NCBI GenBank assembly: GCA_963762865.1
Contig: CAVXNC010000009.1
Span: 72,449-136,448 of the forward strand
Source: DATHAP01 sp963762865
Lineage (GTDB): Bacteria > Actinomycetota > Actinomycetes > JACCUZ01
Reading direction: 5' to 3'
Length of the DNA: 64,000 bases
Below the pieces are notes generated by a model, which was not told the DNA's origin, searched no databases, and saw nothing but the letters and a program-made list of their open reading frames with translations. The translations under genes were made by a program, and so were the position numbers. Every line of letters starts with the position of its first letter. Position 1 is the first letter of the stretch. Below, in pieces: positions 1 to 9,208 of this stretch.

Positions 1-52
1 CCCCCGCCGCCGGCCGGCCCAGCGCCGCGTCGAGCACGTGGGTGGTGACCAT
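1..52 (-). CDS. uraH: 5-hydroxyisourate hydrolase, N-terminal fragment
   Basis: Only the first 17 codons are in the window; the gene runs off the left edge. Read from an ATG at 52-50, the peptide is MVTTHVLDAALGRPAAG. THVLD followed by GRPA is the N-terminal signature of transthyretin-like hydroxyisourate hydrolases, which act between urate oxidase and UraD. Its ATG overlaps the TGA of the upstream DUF6986-UraD gene (ATGA), so the two are translationally coupled. Urate oxidase is probably just outside the window. Confidence 0.8.
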   Translation of the reverse strand, partial: MVTTHVLDAALGRPAAG

Positions 53-1764
53 CAGCCCTCCTCCTCGAGCAGCCGGTCGAGCCGCAGCCGGTTGATGGTG
101 CCGAGCTCCGCGCGGACGACCCGGCGCTCGGTGTCGCGGTCGTTGAGCAGCCGCGACCGGAGCACGTCGAGCAGCTCCTCGCCGCTGCGCCCGCTGGCGG
201 CGACGAGGTAGACGTGGCCGAACCGTTCCTCGTAGGTGCGGTTGCCGGCGGCCAGCGCGGCCAGGGTCTCCTCGCCACGTACGGCCGACTGCTCGCGCTG
301 CGACGTCGCGCCGCCGCGCTCGCCGATCCGCGGGTGCCCGGCGAGGGCCTCGTCGACGTCGCTCTCGGAGAGCGTGGCGAGCGCGTCGGCGGCAACCGAC
401 TGGAGTGCGTCGGCGCTCCCGAACGGCCGCGCGGCGGCGACCAGATCCACCCAGCGCGGTGCGGCGCAGACCGTGGCGAGGCGACTGCGCAGCTCGCTGT
501 CGGGCAGCGCGTCGAGGGCGAGGCCGCCGCGGCGCGCGAGCTGGCGGACCTCGGCGACCGTCGGCCCGCCGGCCTCCTTGACCTCGGCGGCGTCCACGGC
601 ACCGCAGTCGAGGGCGCGCGCCACGAAGCCGGCCAGGGCGTACGCCGTCGCCGGTTCGTCGAGCACGCCACCCGCCCGGCGGTCGAGGTAGTCGCGCAGC
701 CGGATGACCGCCTGGTCGAGGCCGGCGCGGTAGAAGGCGAAGGTGGCGAGGTAGCGGGTCGGCAGCTGGGCCGGGTGCAGGTCCCAACCCTGGTAGAGGC
801 CCCGCTGCAGCGACCGGCCTACCAGCCGGGCGTGCAGTGCCCACGCTGCCTCGACGTGCTCGCGGTCCCCGACCGGCAGCACGTTGGTCGAGCCGTCGCT
901 GACCCGCACGCCGGTCTGCGCGGCCGCGACCTGCAGCACGTCCTTCGCGTGGTCGGCGACCGGGTGGTCCATGGCCTGGTGGTGCGGGGCGACGCCGAGG
1001 GAGGCGCTGTAGTCGTAGGTCCCGTAGTGCAGGCCGGTGCACCGGCCGTCGGCGGCGTGCACGAGGCGTGCGACGGTCGCGGTCCCGTCGGCACCGAGCA
1101 CCGACTGCGGGGTCTCGACCTGCACCTCGAAGTGCAGCGAGCGCTCGGCCAGGCCGTGCGCCTGCTCGAGGCGCTCACAGAGCAGGACCATCGCGGTCAC
1201 CTGGTCCACCGAGGTCACCTTGGGCAGCGTGACGACGAAGCCGGGCGGCAGCGTGCCCCCCAGCGCGCCGAGGACCAGGTCGAGCGACCGCACGCCGCGG
1301 CGGCGGGTCGGCGCCTCCAGCGACTTGGCGCGGGTGCCGCGGACCAGTGGCGCGGTGTCGCCGCCGATCTCGGCCAGCACCTCCCCGACCCGGGTGGCGT
1401 CCCAGTCCTCGTCCTCGTCGGACCGGTTGCCGTAGCCGTCCTCCAGGTCGAGCCGCAGGTCCTCCACCGGCTGGTCGGTCAGCTTGGCCAGCACGCGCGG
1501 CCAGGCGGCGGCCACCACGTCGGGGTCGAGGCCGGTGATGCGGGCCATCGACGCCGCGTCCTCGCCCTCGACGGACTCCAGCGCCGAGGAGCCGACCCGC
1601 TCGACCACGTCGGCGCCGACCAGCGGGTGGTCGGCAGGCAGGTAGAGGGTCTGCACCGGCTGCCGGGTGGCCGGGTCGCCCGGCCAACCGGCCGTCAGCG
1701 CCTCGTCGGCGCCGCCGAGCAGCCGGTCCAGCTCGGCGTAGACGTCGTCCGGCAACCCACTCAT
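52..1764 (-). CDS. uraD: DUF6986 (CitE-like aldolase fold) fused to OHCU decarboxylase UraD
   Basis: A 570-residue two-domain protein. Residues 1 to about 400 match DUF6986, a CitE/HpcH-type TIM-barrel family: LRLDLEDGYGNR and HFEVQVETPQSVL look like the acidic metal-binding segments of citrate lyase beta and malate synthase relatives. The last 165 residues are 2-oxo-4-hydroxy-4-carboxy-5-ureidoimidazoline decarboxylase, with the catalytic His in AGHPRIGERG and the SQREQSAV helix; this step yields S-allantoin. The chosen ATG at 1764 overlaps the allantoicase TGA. An open frame continues upstream of it but shows no homology. The DUF6986 reaction is unknown to me; its place after allantoicase suggests ureidoglycolate or glyoxylate chemistry (inference). 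Confidence 0.87.
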   Translation of the reverse strand: MSGLPDDVYAELDRLLGGADEALTAGWPGDPATRQPVQTLYLPADHPLVGADVVERVGSSALESVEGEDAASMARITGLDPDVVAAAWPRVLAKLTDQPVEDLRLDLEDGYGNRSDEDEDWDATRVGEVLAEIGGDTAPLVRGTRAKSLEAPTRRRGVRSLDLVLGALGGTLPPGFVVTLPKVTSVDQVTAMVLLCERLEQAHGLAERSLHFEVQVETPQSVLGADGTATVARLVHAADGRCTGLHYGTYDYSASLGVAPHHQAMDHPVADHAKDVLQVAAAQTGVRVSDGSTNVLPVGDREHVEAAWALHARLVGRSLQRGLYQGWDLHPAQLPTRYLATFAFYRAGLDQAVIRLRDYLDRRAGGVLDEPATAYALAGFVARALDCGAVDAAEVKEAGGPTVAEVRQLARRGGLALDALPDSELRSRLATVCAAPRWVDLVAAARPFGSADALQSVAADALATLSESDVDEALAGHPRIGERGGATSQREQSAVRGEETLAALAAGNRTYEERFGHVYLVAASGRSGEELLDVLRSRLLNDRDTERRVVRAELGTINRLRLDRLLEEEG

Positions 1765-2780
1765 GAGGTGGCGGTCCAGCGGTCGCGGAGGGCGGCCAGG
1801 CCGGCCTCGGTGGGCGTGCCCCAGAGCCGCAGCCGGGCCATGCCGCCGTCCGGGTAGACGTCGAGGCGCACCTCGGTCGCCGGAGTCGCTGCGTCGACCA
1901 CGAAGCGGTGCCGGGTGTCGGGCTGGAGCGGCGTACGGGCGAGAAGGGGCTGCCAGCCACCACCGCCCGCGTCGCGGGCGGACAGGGCGGCCGCACCTGG
2001 CGCGTTGCCGAGGAACCACGTCGTGTCCAGCTCCGCGACGCGGACGACGCCCTCGCAGGCCAGCCGCACCTCGACCCAGTCGTTGCCGTCGTCTCGCCGG
2101 CGCGCGGTCTCCCAGCCCTCTCCCATGCTGCGCGCGTTGCCCGGGGCGACGAGGCGCAGCGGCGAGCCGTAGTAGAGGTTGCTGCAGCCGGTGACAGTCC
2201 CGCCGTTCTCGAGGGCGGCGAGGTCGACGGTGCCGAGTGCCTCGATGAAGGACGGGTCCGCGACCGGCTCACCGTGGACGCGCAGCCGGGCGACACCGCC
2301 GTCGGGATAGACGGCCAGCCGGACGTGGGTCCAGCAGCGCTCGGACGCGACCTCGAAGGAGTTGGCCGTGTCGCCCTTGAGCGGTGCCCGCTCGACCAGG
2401 GTCGTCCAGTCCATCGCGCGCAGCTCGTCGACGGAGGGCGTCCGGTCGGCACAGACCGCCTCGACCGCTGCCTCGACGGGGAAGTTGCCGGTGAAGTGAC
2501 TCGTGTCGACGACCACTGCGCGCACCACGCCGGGGATGCCGAGCCGCACGATCGCCTCGTCGCGCGAGTCCGGTGTGCGGTCGCGCCGGCGCCGGGTCTC
2601 CCAGCCGTCGTAGACCTGGCCCTTCGCGCCGAAGGTCTGCGGCGCGAAGGTCGCCGTCCCGGGCGTGATGAGGTTCTCGCGGCCGGCGAAGAGCTCGTCG
2701 TTGGCCCACACCACGCCACCGCCGTAGGTCCGCAGCGCCAGGTCGGGCAGTGTCGTCGCGGCGAGCCGGGTCTCGTCCAT
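1761..2780 (-). CDS. alc: Allantoicase
   Basis: A 339-residue protein hydrolysing allantoate to ureidoglycolate and urea. It has the allantoicase duplication: two jelly-roll repeats, each with a GWET-R motif (YDGWETRRRRD near residue 60, EGWETARRRDDGNDW in the second half) and a DVYPDGG/AVYPDGG strand. Length is normal for bacterial allantoicase. The ATG at 2780 shares its A with the allantoinase stop (TGATG), and its own TGA overlaps the next start, so it sits in an unbroken coupled series. The shift of upstream frames at 2780 argues against a longer N-terminus. Confidence 0.93.
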   Translation of the reverse strand: MDETRLAATTLPDLALRTYGGGVVWANDELFAGRENLITPGTATFAPQTFGAKGQVYDGWETRRRRDRTPDSRDEAIVRLGIPGVVRAVVVDTSHFTGNFPVEAAVEAVCADRTPSVDELRAMDWTTLVERAPLKGDTANSFEVASERCWTHVRLAVYPDGGVARLRVHGEPVADPSFIEALGTVDLAALENGGTVTGCSNLYYGSPLRLVAPGNARSMGEGWETARRRDDGNDWVEVRLACEGVVRVAELDTTWFLGNAPGAAALSARDAGGGGWQPLLARTPLQPDTRHRFVVDAATPATEVRLDVYPDGGMARLRLWGTPTEAGLAALRDRWTATS

Positions 2781-4115
2781 CACGCGTCTCCCCTCGACAG
2801 CAGCCGGCCGCGGGTGGGCCCGTCGGCGGTGACCGGCGACCCAGCCAACCACGTCGCGCGCACCACGCCGGTCAGGCGCCGGCCGTCGTACGGCGTCAGC
2901 GGGTTGCGGTGGTGCAGCCGCGCGGCGTCGACGACCAGGTCGTCGTCGGGCGCGAAGGCGACGAGGTCGGCCGCGGCGCCCTCGCGGATCGCGCCCTTCG
3001 TGGCGAGGCCGGCGAGCGCCGCGGGTCCGGCCGACATCCACCGCACGACGTCGATGAGGTCGTGGCCGCGACGCCGCGCCTCGGTCCAGACCAGCGGCAG
3101 CCCGAGCTGCAGCGACGAGATGCCGCCCCACGCGTCGCCGAAGTCACCGGTGTCGAGCGCCTTGCGGTCGGCCGTCGACGGCGAGTGGTCGGAGACGACG
3201 AGGTCGATGGTGCCGTCTGCGAGGCCGCCCCAGAGCGCGTCGCGGTTGGCGTCGCCCCGCACCGGCGGGCAGCACTTGAACTGCGTCGCGCCGTCGGGCA
3301 CGTCCTCCGCGCGCAGCACCAGGTAGTGCGGGCAGGTCTCCACCGTGATGCGCACGCGGTCGGCCTTGGCCTTCGCGAGCATCGGGAGGGCGCTCGCGCT
3401 CGACAGGTGCACGACGTGCACGCGCGCACCCGTCGTGCGCGCGGCCTCGATGACTGCGGCGATCGCGTCGTCCTCGGCCTCCGGCGGACGGGAGGTCAGG
3501 AAGTCGCCGTACGTCCGGCTGCTGGTCGTCTCGCGCAGCGCCGCGGGGTCCTCGGCGTGCACGAGCAGCAGCCCGTCGACCTCGGCCAGCTCGGCGCACA
3601 GGGCCGGCAGGCCGGCCGTCCCGATCGCGGGGAACTCCTCGACACCCGAGTCGGGCAGGAAGCACTTCACGCCGAAGACGCCGGCTGACAGCAACGCGTT
3701 CAGCCGTCCGGCGTTGGCCGGCACCGCGCCGCCCCAGAACCCGACGTCGACTGCGACCTTGCCTTGTGCCGCGGCTCGCTTGGTCTCGAGGGACTCTGGG
3801 TCGAGGGTCGGCGGGATGCTGTTCAGCGGCATGTCGAGGACCGTGGTGACACCCCCGGCTGCCGCGGCGCGGGTCGCTGTCGCGAAGCCTTCCCACTCGG
3901 TGCGTCCCGGCTCGTTGACGTGGACGTGGGTGTCGACCAGTCCGGGCAGCAGGACGACGTCGCCGCCGAGCTCGACGACCTCCCGGCCGCCGACGGCTCG
4001 GTCGAGCGGTCCCACTCGGTCGATGCCGCCCGGCCACGACGGTGACCGTCACTGCCTCCTCCCGGGCGTCGAGCACGGCGCGGGGGGCGTGCAGCACCAG
4101 GTCGGGGTCGGTCAC
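2780..4115 (-). CDS. allB: Allantoinase, interrupted by one frameshift
   Basis: A cyclic amidohydrolase opening allantoin to allantoate. The main frame shows the Zn-binding VDTHVHVNEPGRTEWEGF segment, the FGVKCFLPDSG lysine region (carboxylated Lys of dihydropyrimidinase relatives), LLVHAEDP, HVVHLSSA and the C-terminal VVSDHSPS aspartate. The first ~30 residues (GTG at 4115, starting VTDPDLVLHAPRAVLDAREE) lie in another frame. Removing one C at about 4026-4027 restores AGRIDRVGPLD and gives 445 codons, normal for AllB. The GTG overlaps the xdhA TGA (GTGA). I favour a sequencing error over a true lesion because the rest is intact. Confidence 0.88.
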
Positions 4116-6460
4116 CTCAGGACGATGTCGTCGGGCCGCACCGGCACCCGGGTGAGGAAGAGCCCGGTCGCGTCCCGGATCGCGGCCAGCACCGCCGGCC
4201 CGGACGACACCGTCGGCGGCTCACCGACCCCGCGAAGGCCGTAGGGCGCGTGCGGGTCGGGGAGCTCCAGCACCTCGACCTGCATCGGCGGCATGTCGAG
4301 GATCGTGGGGATCAGGTAGTCGGTGAAGGACGGGTTGCGGATCTGGCCGCCGGTCACGACGACTTCCTCCATCACCGCGAGCCCCATGCCCTGCGCGCTG
4401 CCGCCGTGGATCTGGCCGAGCACCGCCTGCGGGTTGACCGCCCGGCCGACGTCCTGGGTGCACGCCATCTCGACCACCTTGACCAGGCCGAGCTCCACGT
4501 CGACGTCGACGACGGCACGGTGTGCCGCGAAGGCGTACTGCACGTGTGCGTTCCCCTGGCCGGTCTCCGGGTCGACCGCCTCGGTCGGTCGGTGCCGCCA
4601 GGTCACGGTCTCCTCGACGTGCTCGTCGCCGAGCAGTGCCGCCAGGTCCTCGAGCACGGCCGGCCAGCTGTCCCAGTCGTCCCGCCCCGCCCGTGCGAGC
4701 ACGGCGCTGCGCACGCGACGACAGGCCTCCTGCACGGCGCCGCCGGTCACGTAGGTCTGCCGCGACGCCGACGTGGAGCCGCCCGACCCGACCGCCGTGT
4801 CGGCCGGCGCGACGACGACCCGCTCGACCCCGAGCTCGGTCCGCGCTATCTGCTGCTGGACCGTGACGAGCCCCTGCCCGACCTCGGCGGCCGCGGTGTG
4901 CACCGTGACGGTCGGCTCGCCGGCCACGACCTCGAGCCGCACCCGCGCGGTCGACGAGTCGTCGAAGCCCTCGCTGAAGCCGATGTTCTTGTAGCCGACC
5001 GCCCAGCCGACCCCGCGACGGACGCCTTCGCCGTGCGTGGTGTTGGAGACGCCGCCGGGCATCGAGCGCAGGTCGTGCCCGTCGCCGTTGGTCGCCGGCG
5101 GCGGCATCGGCATCGCCTGCAGCCGCCGCAGCAGCTCGGCGACCGGCGCGGCACTGTCGACCACCTGGCCGGTGGGCGCGACCGACCCCTCCTGCATCGC
5201 GTTGCGCACCCGGATCTCGACGGGGTCCATCCCGAGCGCGGCGGCGCCCTTGTCCATCTGCGACTCGTAGGCGAAGGCGGCCTGCACGGCGCCGAAGCCG
5301 CGCATCGCACCGCACGGCGGGTTGTTCGTGTAGGCGCCCCAGCAGTCCATCCGCACGGCCGGCACGACGTAGGGCCCGATGCCCATCAGCCCGGCGTTGC
5401 CCACGACTGCCGCCGACGACGAGCAGTAGGCGCCGCCGTCGAGCCAGATGCGGGCCTCGACGAAGAGCAGCTCCCCGTCGTCGGTGAAGCCGTGGTCGTA
5501 CTGCATCCGCGCCGGGTGCCGGTGGACGTGGCCGAAGAACGACTCCTCGCGGTTGTAGGACATCTTCACCGGCTTGCCGGTGCGCATCGCGAGCAGGCAG
5601 GCGTGCACGTGCATCGACAGGTCCTCGCGGCCGCCGAAGGCACCGCCGACACCAGCCAGCGTCAGCCTGACCTTCTCGGGTGGCAGCCCGAGCGCCCGGC
5701 AGATCTGCTGCTGGTCGACGTGCAGCCACTGGGTCGAGACGTAGAGGTCGACGCCGCCGTCCTCGGCGGGCACCGCGAGCCCGGACTCCGGCCCGAGGAA
5801 GGCCTGGTCCTGCATGCCGACCTCGTACTCGCCGGACACCACGACGTGCGCCGCCGACCGCGCCGCGTCGAGGTCGCCCTTGCGCACCTTCAGGTGCCGG
5901 ATCAGGTTGCCCTCCGGTCGCAGGTGGGCGTTCTCGCGGCTGTTCTCGACGACCGGCGTGGGCTCCGGGTGCAGGTTGGCCACCGGCCCGCGCGTGCCGT
6001 GGCCGAGGGCGTCGCGCGCGTCGGTGACCGGCTCGAGCACCTCGTAGTCGACGGCGATCCGCGCACAGGCCCGTCGCGCCGTCTCGGGATGGTCGGCCGC
6101 GACCAGCGCGACCGGTTCGCCCTGGTAGAGCACGGTGCCCCTGGCGAGCACCGGCTGGTCGGCGATCTCCAGCCCGTAGAGCAGCTCACCCGGCACGTCG
6201 TCGGAGGTCAGCACCGCGAAGACGCCGGGCACAGCCAGAGCCGCGCCGATGTCCAGCGACCGGATGCGCGCGTGCGGGTGCGGGCTCCGCAGCGTGACGC
6301 CCCACAGCATGTCGTCCATCCACAGGTCGCTGCCGTAGGCGAACTCCCCGGTGACCTTCAGCGTCCCGTCGGGACGCGCCGCGTCGGTGCCGACCCCGCC
6401 GTCGGTGCCGGTCGGCGTGCGGGTGGGTGCGCCGGTTGCCGTGCTCGGCGACGCCGTCAC
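4112..6460 (-). CDS. xdhA: Xanthine dehydrogenase, molybdopterin-binding subunit
   Basis: A 782-residue large subunit that oxidises hypoxanthine/xanthine to urate at the Mo cofactor. Visible signatures are GVGGAFGGREDLS (Mo-pterin contact), CGAMRGFGAVQ (substrate-binding Arg region), AAAEVGQGL and the C-terminal GLRGVGEPPTV, whose Glu is the catalytic base of the family. The Pro-rich N-terminal 30 residues are probably disordered. The GTG start at 6460 overlaps the stop of the deaminase gene. FAD and Fe-S subunits are encoded upstream in the same operon, so the enzyme is the three-subunit bacterial type. Naming follows E. coli (A = Mo, B = FAD, C = FeS). Confidence 0.93.
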   Translation of the reverse strand: MTASPSTATGAPTRTPTGTDGGVGTDAARPDGTLKVTGEFAYGSDLWMDDMLWGVTLRSPHPHARIRSLDIGAALAVPGVFAVLTSDDVPGELLYGLEIADQPVLARGTVLYQGEPVALVAADHPETARRACARIAVDYEVLEPVTDARDALGHGTRGPVANLHPEPTPVVENSRENAHLRPEGNLIRHLKVRKGDLDAARSAAHVVVSGEYEVGMQDQAFLGPESGLAVPAEDGGVDLYVSTQWLHVDQQQICRALGLPPEKVRLTLAGVGGAFGGREDLSMHVHACLLAMRTGKPVKMSYNREESFFGHVHRHPARMQYDHGFTDDGELLFVEARIWLDGGAYCSSSAAVVGNAGLMGIGPYVVPAVRMDCWGAYTNNPPCGAMRGFGAVQAAFAYESQMDKGAAALGMDPVEIRVRNAMQEGSVAPTGQVVDSAAPVAELLRRLQAMPMPPPATNGDGHDLRSMPGGVSNTTHGEGVRRGVGWAVGYKNIGFSEGFDDSSTARVRLEVVAGEPTVTVHTAAAEVGQGLVTVQQQIARTELGVERVVVAPADTAVGSGGSTSASRQTYVTGGAVQEACRRVRSAVLARAGRDDWDSWPAVLEDLAALLGDEHVEETVTWRHRPTEAVDPETGQGNAHVQYAFAAHRAVVDVDVELGLVKVVEMACTQDVGRAVNPQAVLGQIHGGSAQGMGLAVMEEVVVTGGQIRNPSFTDYLIPTILDMPPMQVEVLELPDPHAPYGLRGVGEPPTVSSGPAVLAAIRDATGLFLTRVPVRPDDIVLR

Positions 6461-7821
6461 GACGCGGCCCTCGCGAGCAGGGTGCGCGCCGCAGTCTCGA
6501 CGTCGCGGGCGGCCGCGTCCTCGTCGACGGTGACCAGCCGGCCGTCCTCGACGACGACCCGCCCGCCGACGAGCAGCAGCTCGAGCGGCGGCGGTGACCC
6601 GAGCACGAGCGCGACGACCGGGTCGTCGACGCCGGCGTGCGCGAGCGAGTCGACCCGCCAGACGGCGAGGTCGGCCAGCTTGCCTGGTTCCAGCGACCCG
6701 ATCTCGTCCTGCCGGCCGAGCACCTGCGCTCCCCCGACCGTCGCCATCTCCAGCGCGTCGCGGACCGTGAGCTCGCGAGGTCCGCCCCTCGCCCGCGCGA
6801 AGAGCACCGCGTGCCGCACCTCCTCGAGCAGGCTGCCCGCCTCGTTCGACGCCGCACCGTCGACGCCGAGCCCCACCGGCACACCCGCCTCGCGCAGGTC
6901 ACGGGTCCGTGCGATGCCGGCACCGAGCCGGGCGTTGCTCGACGGGCAGTGCGCCACCCCCGTGCGAGTCGCGCCGAGCCGCGCGACGTCGCCGTCGGAG
7001 AGGTGCACCGCGTGCGCCAGCCACACGTCGTCACCGAGCCAGCCGAGCGTCTCGACGTGCTCGACCGGCGTCGCGCCGAAGCGCTCGCGGCAGAACTCCT
7101 CCTCGTCGAGCGTCTCGGCGAGGTGCGTGTGCAGCCGGACGCCGTGCCGCCGGGCCAGCGCGGCGGCCTCGGTCATCAGCTTGGACGTCACCGAGAAGGG
7201 CGAGCACGGTGCGACCGCGACCCGCACCATCGCGTCCGGAGCCGGGTCGTGGAAGCGGCCGATCGCGTCCTCGGTGGCGGACAGGATCGCGTCGAGGTCC
7301 TCGACGACGGAGTCCGGCGGCAGCCCGCCCTGCGACGTGCCGAGGTCCATCGAGCCCCGCGTCGGGTGGAAGCGCAGCCCCACCGCCGCTGCCGCCGACA
7401 CCTCGGCGGCCATCAGGTCACCGCCGCCGCGCGGGAAGACGTAGTGGTGGTCGGTGCTCGTCGTGCAACCGGTCAGCGCCATCCGGCCGAGCGCTCCCGT
7501 CGCGGCCGCCCGCACGACCTCCTCGTCGAGGCCGGCCCACACCGGGTAGAGCGCCACCAGCCACTCGAAGAGCGTCGAGTCGACGGCGTGCCCACGGGTC
7601 GCCCACTGGTAGAGGTGCTGGTGCGTGTTCACCAGCCCTGGCGTCACCAGGCAACCGGTGGCGTGCACGACACGGTCGGCTTCGCGACGTACGCCCTCAG
7701 GAGCCCGGCCCGCGGCGACCTCGGCGACCCGCCCGTCGCGCACGACGACGTGGCCGACGGCGTGCTCGGTGCGCTGCGCGTCCATGGTGACGACGGTCGC
7801 GCCGTCGATCACGACGCTCAT
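6457..7821 (-). CDS. 8-oxoguanine deaminase-type amidohydrolase
   Basis: A 454-residue TRZ/ATZ-type amidohydrolase. Metal ligands are in LVNTHQHLYQW, the later HTHLAET and the GLGVDGAASNE aspartate segment. DSTLFEWLVALYPVW is typical of the 8-oxoguanine/guanine deaminase group. It deaminates 8-oxoguanine (to urate) or guanine (to xanthine); either product feeds this operon. I chose the ATG at 7821 because it overlaps the xdhC stop and starts MSVVIDGATVVTMDA, a normal N-terminus. It lies between the small and large XDH subunit genes, supporting a purine-salvage role. Substrate preference cannot be fixed by eye. Confidence 0.85.
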   Translation of the reverse strand: MSVVIDGATVVTMDAQRTEHAVGHVVVRDGRVAEVAAGRAPEGVRREADRVVHATGCLVTPGLVNTHQHLYQWATRGHAVDSTLFEWLVALYPVWAGLDEEVVRAAATGALGRMALTGCTTSTDHHYVFPRGGGDLMAAEVSAAAAVGLRFHPTRGSMDLGTSQGGLPPDSVVEDLDAILSATEDAIGRFHDPAPDAMVRVAVAPCSPFSVTSKLMTEAAALARRHGVRLHTHLAETLDEEEFCRERFGATPVEHVETLGWLGDDVWLAHAVHLSDGDVARLGATRTGVAHCPSSNARLGAGIARTRDLREAGVPVGLGVDGAASNEAGSLLEEVRHAVLFARARGGPRELTVRDALEMATVGGAQVLGRQDEIGSLEPGKLADLAVWRVDSLAHAGVDDPVVALVLGSPPPLELLLVGGRVVVEDGRLVTVDEDAAARDVETAARTLLARAAS

Positions 7822-8294
7822 CGCAGTCGCTCCGCCGCGACCCGCACGGCCGACAGGATGTGCTCGTAGCCGGTGCAGCGGCACAGGTTGCCGGCCAGCG
7901 CCTCACGGACCTCGGCGTCGTCGGGTGACGGGTTGCGCTCGAGCAGGTCGTGGACCGCGACGACGAGACCCGGCGTGCAGAAGCCGCACTGCACGGCACC
8001 GGCGTCGACGAACGCCTGCTGCACCGGGTGCAGGTCGTCGCCGTCCTCGCCGCTGCCGGCCAGCCCTTCGACCGTGACGACCTCGCTGCCCGCCGCCTGG
8101 CCGGCGGCCACGAGGCAGGCACAGACGACCTCGCCGTCGACGTAGACCGAGCAGGAGCCGCACTCGCCCTGCTCGCAGGCGTTCTTGGACCCGGGCAGGC
8201 CCAGCCGCTCGCGCAGCACGTAGAGCAGGCTCTCGCCCTCCCAGACGTCGTCGGCCTGCCGCCGCTCGCCGTTGACCGTCAGCTCCACACGCAC
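7818..8294 (-). CDS. xdhC: Xanthine dehydrogenase, 2Fe-2S subunit
   Basis: A 158-residue electron-transfer subunit. The N-terminal ferredoxin-like cluster is in NACEQGECGSCSVYVDGEVVC, and the second 2Fe-2S cluster in QCGFCTPG and GNLCRCTGY. The GTG at 8294 (VRVELTVNG) lies 2 nt after the FAD-subunit stop. A much longer open frame continues upstream but is only an antisense shadow with no homology. Electrons pass from the Mo centre of XdhA through this protein to FAD on XdhB. Confidence 0.93.
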   Translation of the reverse strand: MRVELTVNGERRQADDVWEGESLLYVLRERLGLPGSKNACEQGECGSCSVYVDGEVVCACLVAAGQAAGSEVVTVEGLAGSGEDGDDLHPVQQAFVDAGAVQCGFCTPGLVVAVHDLLERNPSPDDAEVREALAGNLCRCTGYEHILSAVRVAAERLR

Positions 8295-8296
8295 CG

Positions 8297-9160
8297 CTAG
8301 GCCGCCCTCCGGTAGTCGCCCCACGCCCAGGTCAGGGCGCGGCGGCCGAGCACGGCCAGCGCGTGCCGCCGGTAGTCGGCGGTGCCGCGGACGTCGTCGA
8401 TGGGGCTGGCCGCTTCGGCGACCAGCCGGCCGAACTCGGTGGCCACCTCGTCGGGCAGCGCGTCGCGCGCGTCCCAGTCGAGGGCACCGGCCGCGAAGTC
8501 CTCGGCGGCCGTGGCGTGCCGGGGCGTCGGGGCCGCCGACCCGATCGCCGCGCCGACCCGCCGCTGGTCGGGGTGCAGAGCCAGGCCGAACGAGGTGACG
8601 GCGATGACCATCGCGTTGCGGGTGCCGACCTTGGCGAACTGCTGCGGCCCACCCGCCAGCGGCAGGTGGATCGCGGCGATCAGCTCGTCCGGCTCCAGCG
8701 CGCTCTTCTTCACGCCGGTGAAGAAGTCGGCGACCGGGATGTTCCGCGTACCACGGGCGGCCGACTCGACCTCGACCGTCGCGCCGACGGCCAGGAGGAC
8801 GGGGTGGCAGTCGCCCGCAGGAGACGCCGAGCCGACGTTGCCGCCGACGGTGCCGCGCGCCCGGATCTGTGGCGACCCGACCGTGCGCGAGGCCATGGCG
8901 AGTCCCGGTGCGAGCTCGCCGAGCTCGGTCATCACCCGCAGGTAGGTCACCCCGGCGCCCAGCCGCACGCCGCCGTCGTCGGTGCGCGACCACTCCCGCA
9001 GCTCGGGCACCTTGGTGAGGTCGAGGAGCACGTCGGGGCGGTGCCGGTCGAAGTTGAGCTCCACCATCACGTCCGTGCCGCCGGCGATCGGCGTGCAGCC
9101 AGGGTGCTCGGCGCGCGCCGCCAGTGCGTCGGCCCACGACCGTGGCGCCACGAACTCCAC
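8297..9160 (-). CDS. xdhB: Xanthine dehydrogenase, FAD-binding subunit
   Basis: A 287-residue CoxM/CutM-type FAD subunit. PIAGGTDVMVELNF and TVGGNVGSASPAGDCHP are the two FAD-pyrophosphate contact motifs, followed by the CO-dehydrogenase flavoprotein C-terminal domain. It is the first gene of the leftward operon. The GTG start at 9160 is preceded by a strong GGGAGGAGGG ribosome-binding site. The stop (TAG) is 2 nt before xdhC. Confidence 0.92.
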   Translation of the reverse strand: MEFVAPRSWADALAARAEHPGCTPIAGGTDVMVELNFDRHRPDVLLDLTKVPELREWSRTDDGGVRLGAGVTYLRVMTELGELAPGLAMASRTVGSPQIRARGTVGGNVGSASPAGDCHPVLLAVGATVEVESAARGTRNIPVADFFTGVKKSALEPDELIAAIHLPLAGGPQQFAKVGTRNAMVIAVTSFGLALHPDQRRVGAAIGSAAPTPRHATAAEDFAAGALDWDARDALPDEVATEFGRLVAEAASPIDDVRGTADYRRHALAVLGRRALTWAWGDYRRAA

Positions 9161-9208
9161 GCGCCCTCCTCCCGTCCGCCGACACCGTCACCTGACGGAA
9201 ACATAGGC
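9161..9208 (-). promoter_or_regulatory. Leader of the purine/ureide operon with an inverted repeat
   Basis: Only 48 nt separate xdhB from the preceding anti-sigma gene. They contain the purine-rich ribosome-binding site and the inverted repeat CCGTCA-CC-TGACGG at 9185-9198. An eight-base palindrome TAGGCCTA (9204-9211) overlaps the neighbouring stop codon. The repeat could be an operator for a purine-responsive repressor, but no regulator of that type is in the window. Partial cotranscription from the anti-sigma gene is also possible. Confidence 0.35.

Noticed and set aside
214..1857. A 547-codon plus-strand frame opposite DUF6986-UraD
   Set aside because: Antisense shadow; the minus strand carries clear family motifs throughout.
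4250..7444. A 1064-codon plus-strand open frame opposite xdhA and the deaminase gene
   Set aside because: It is an antisense shadow of high-GC codon use; no domain, no start context, and both opposite-strand genes are unmistakable.
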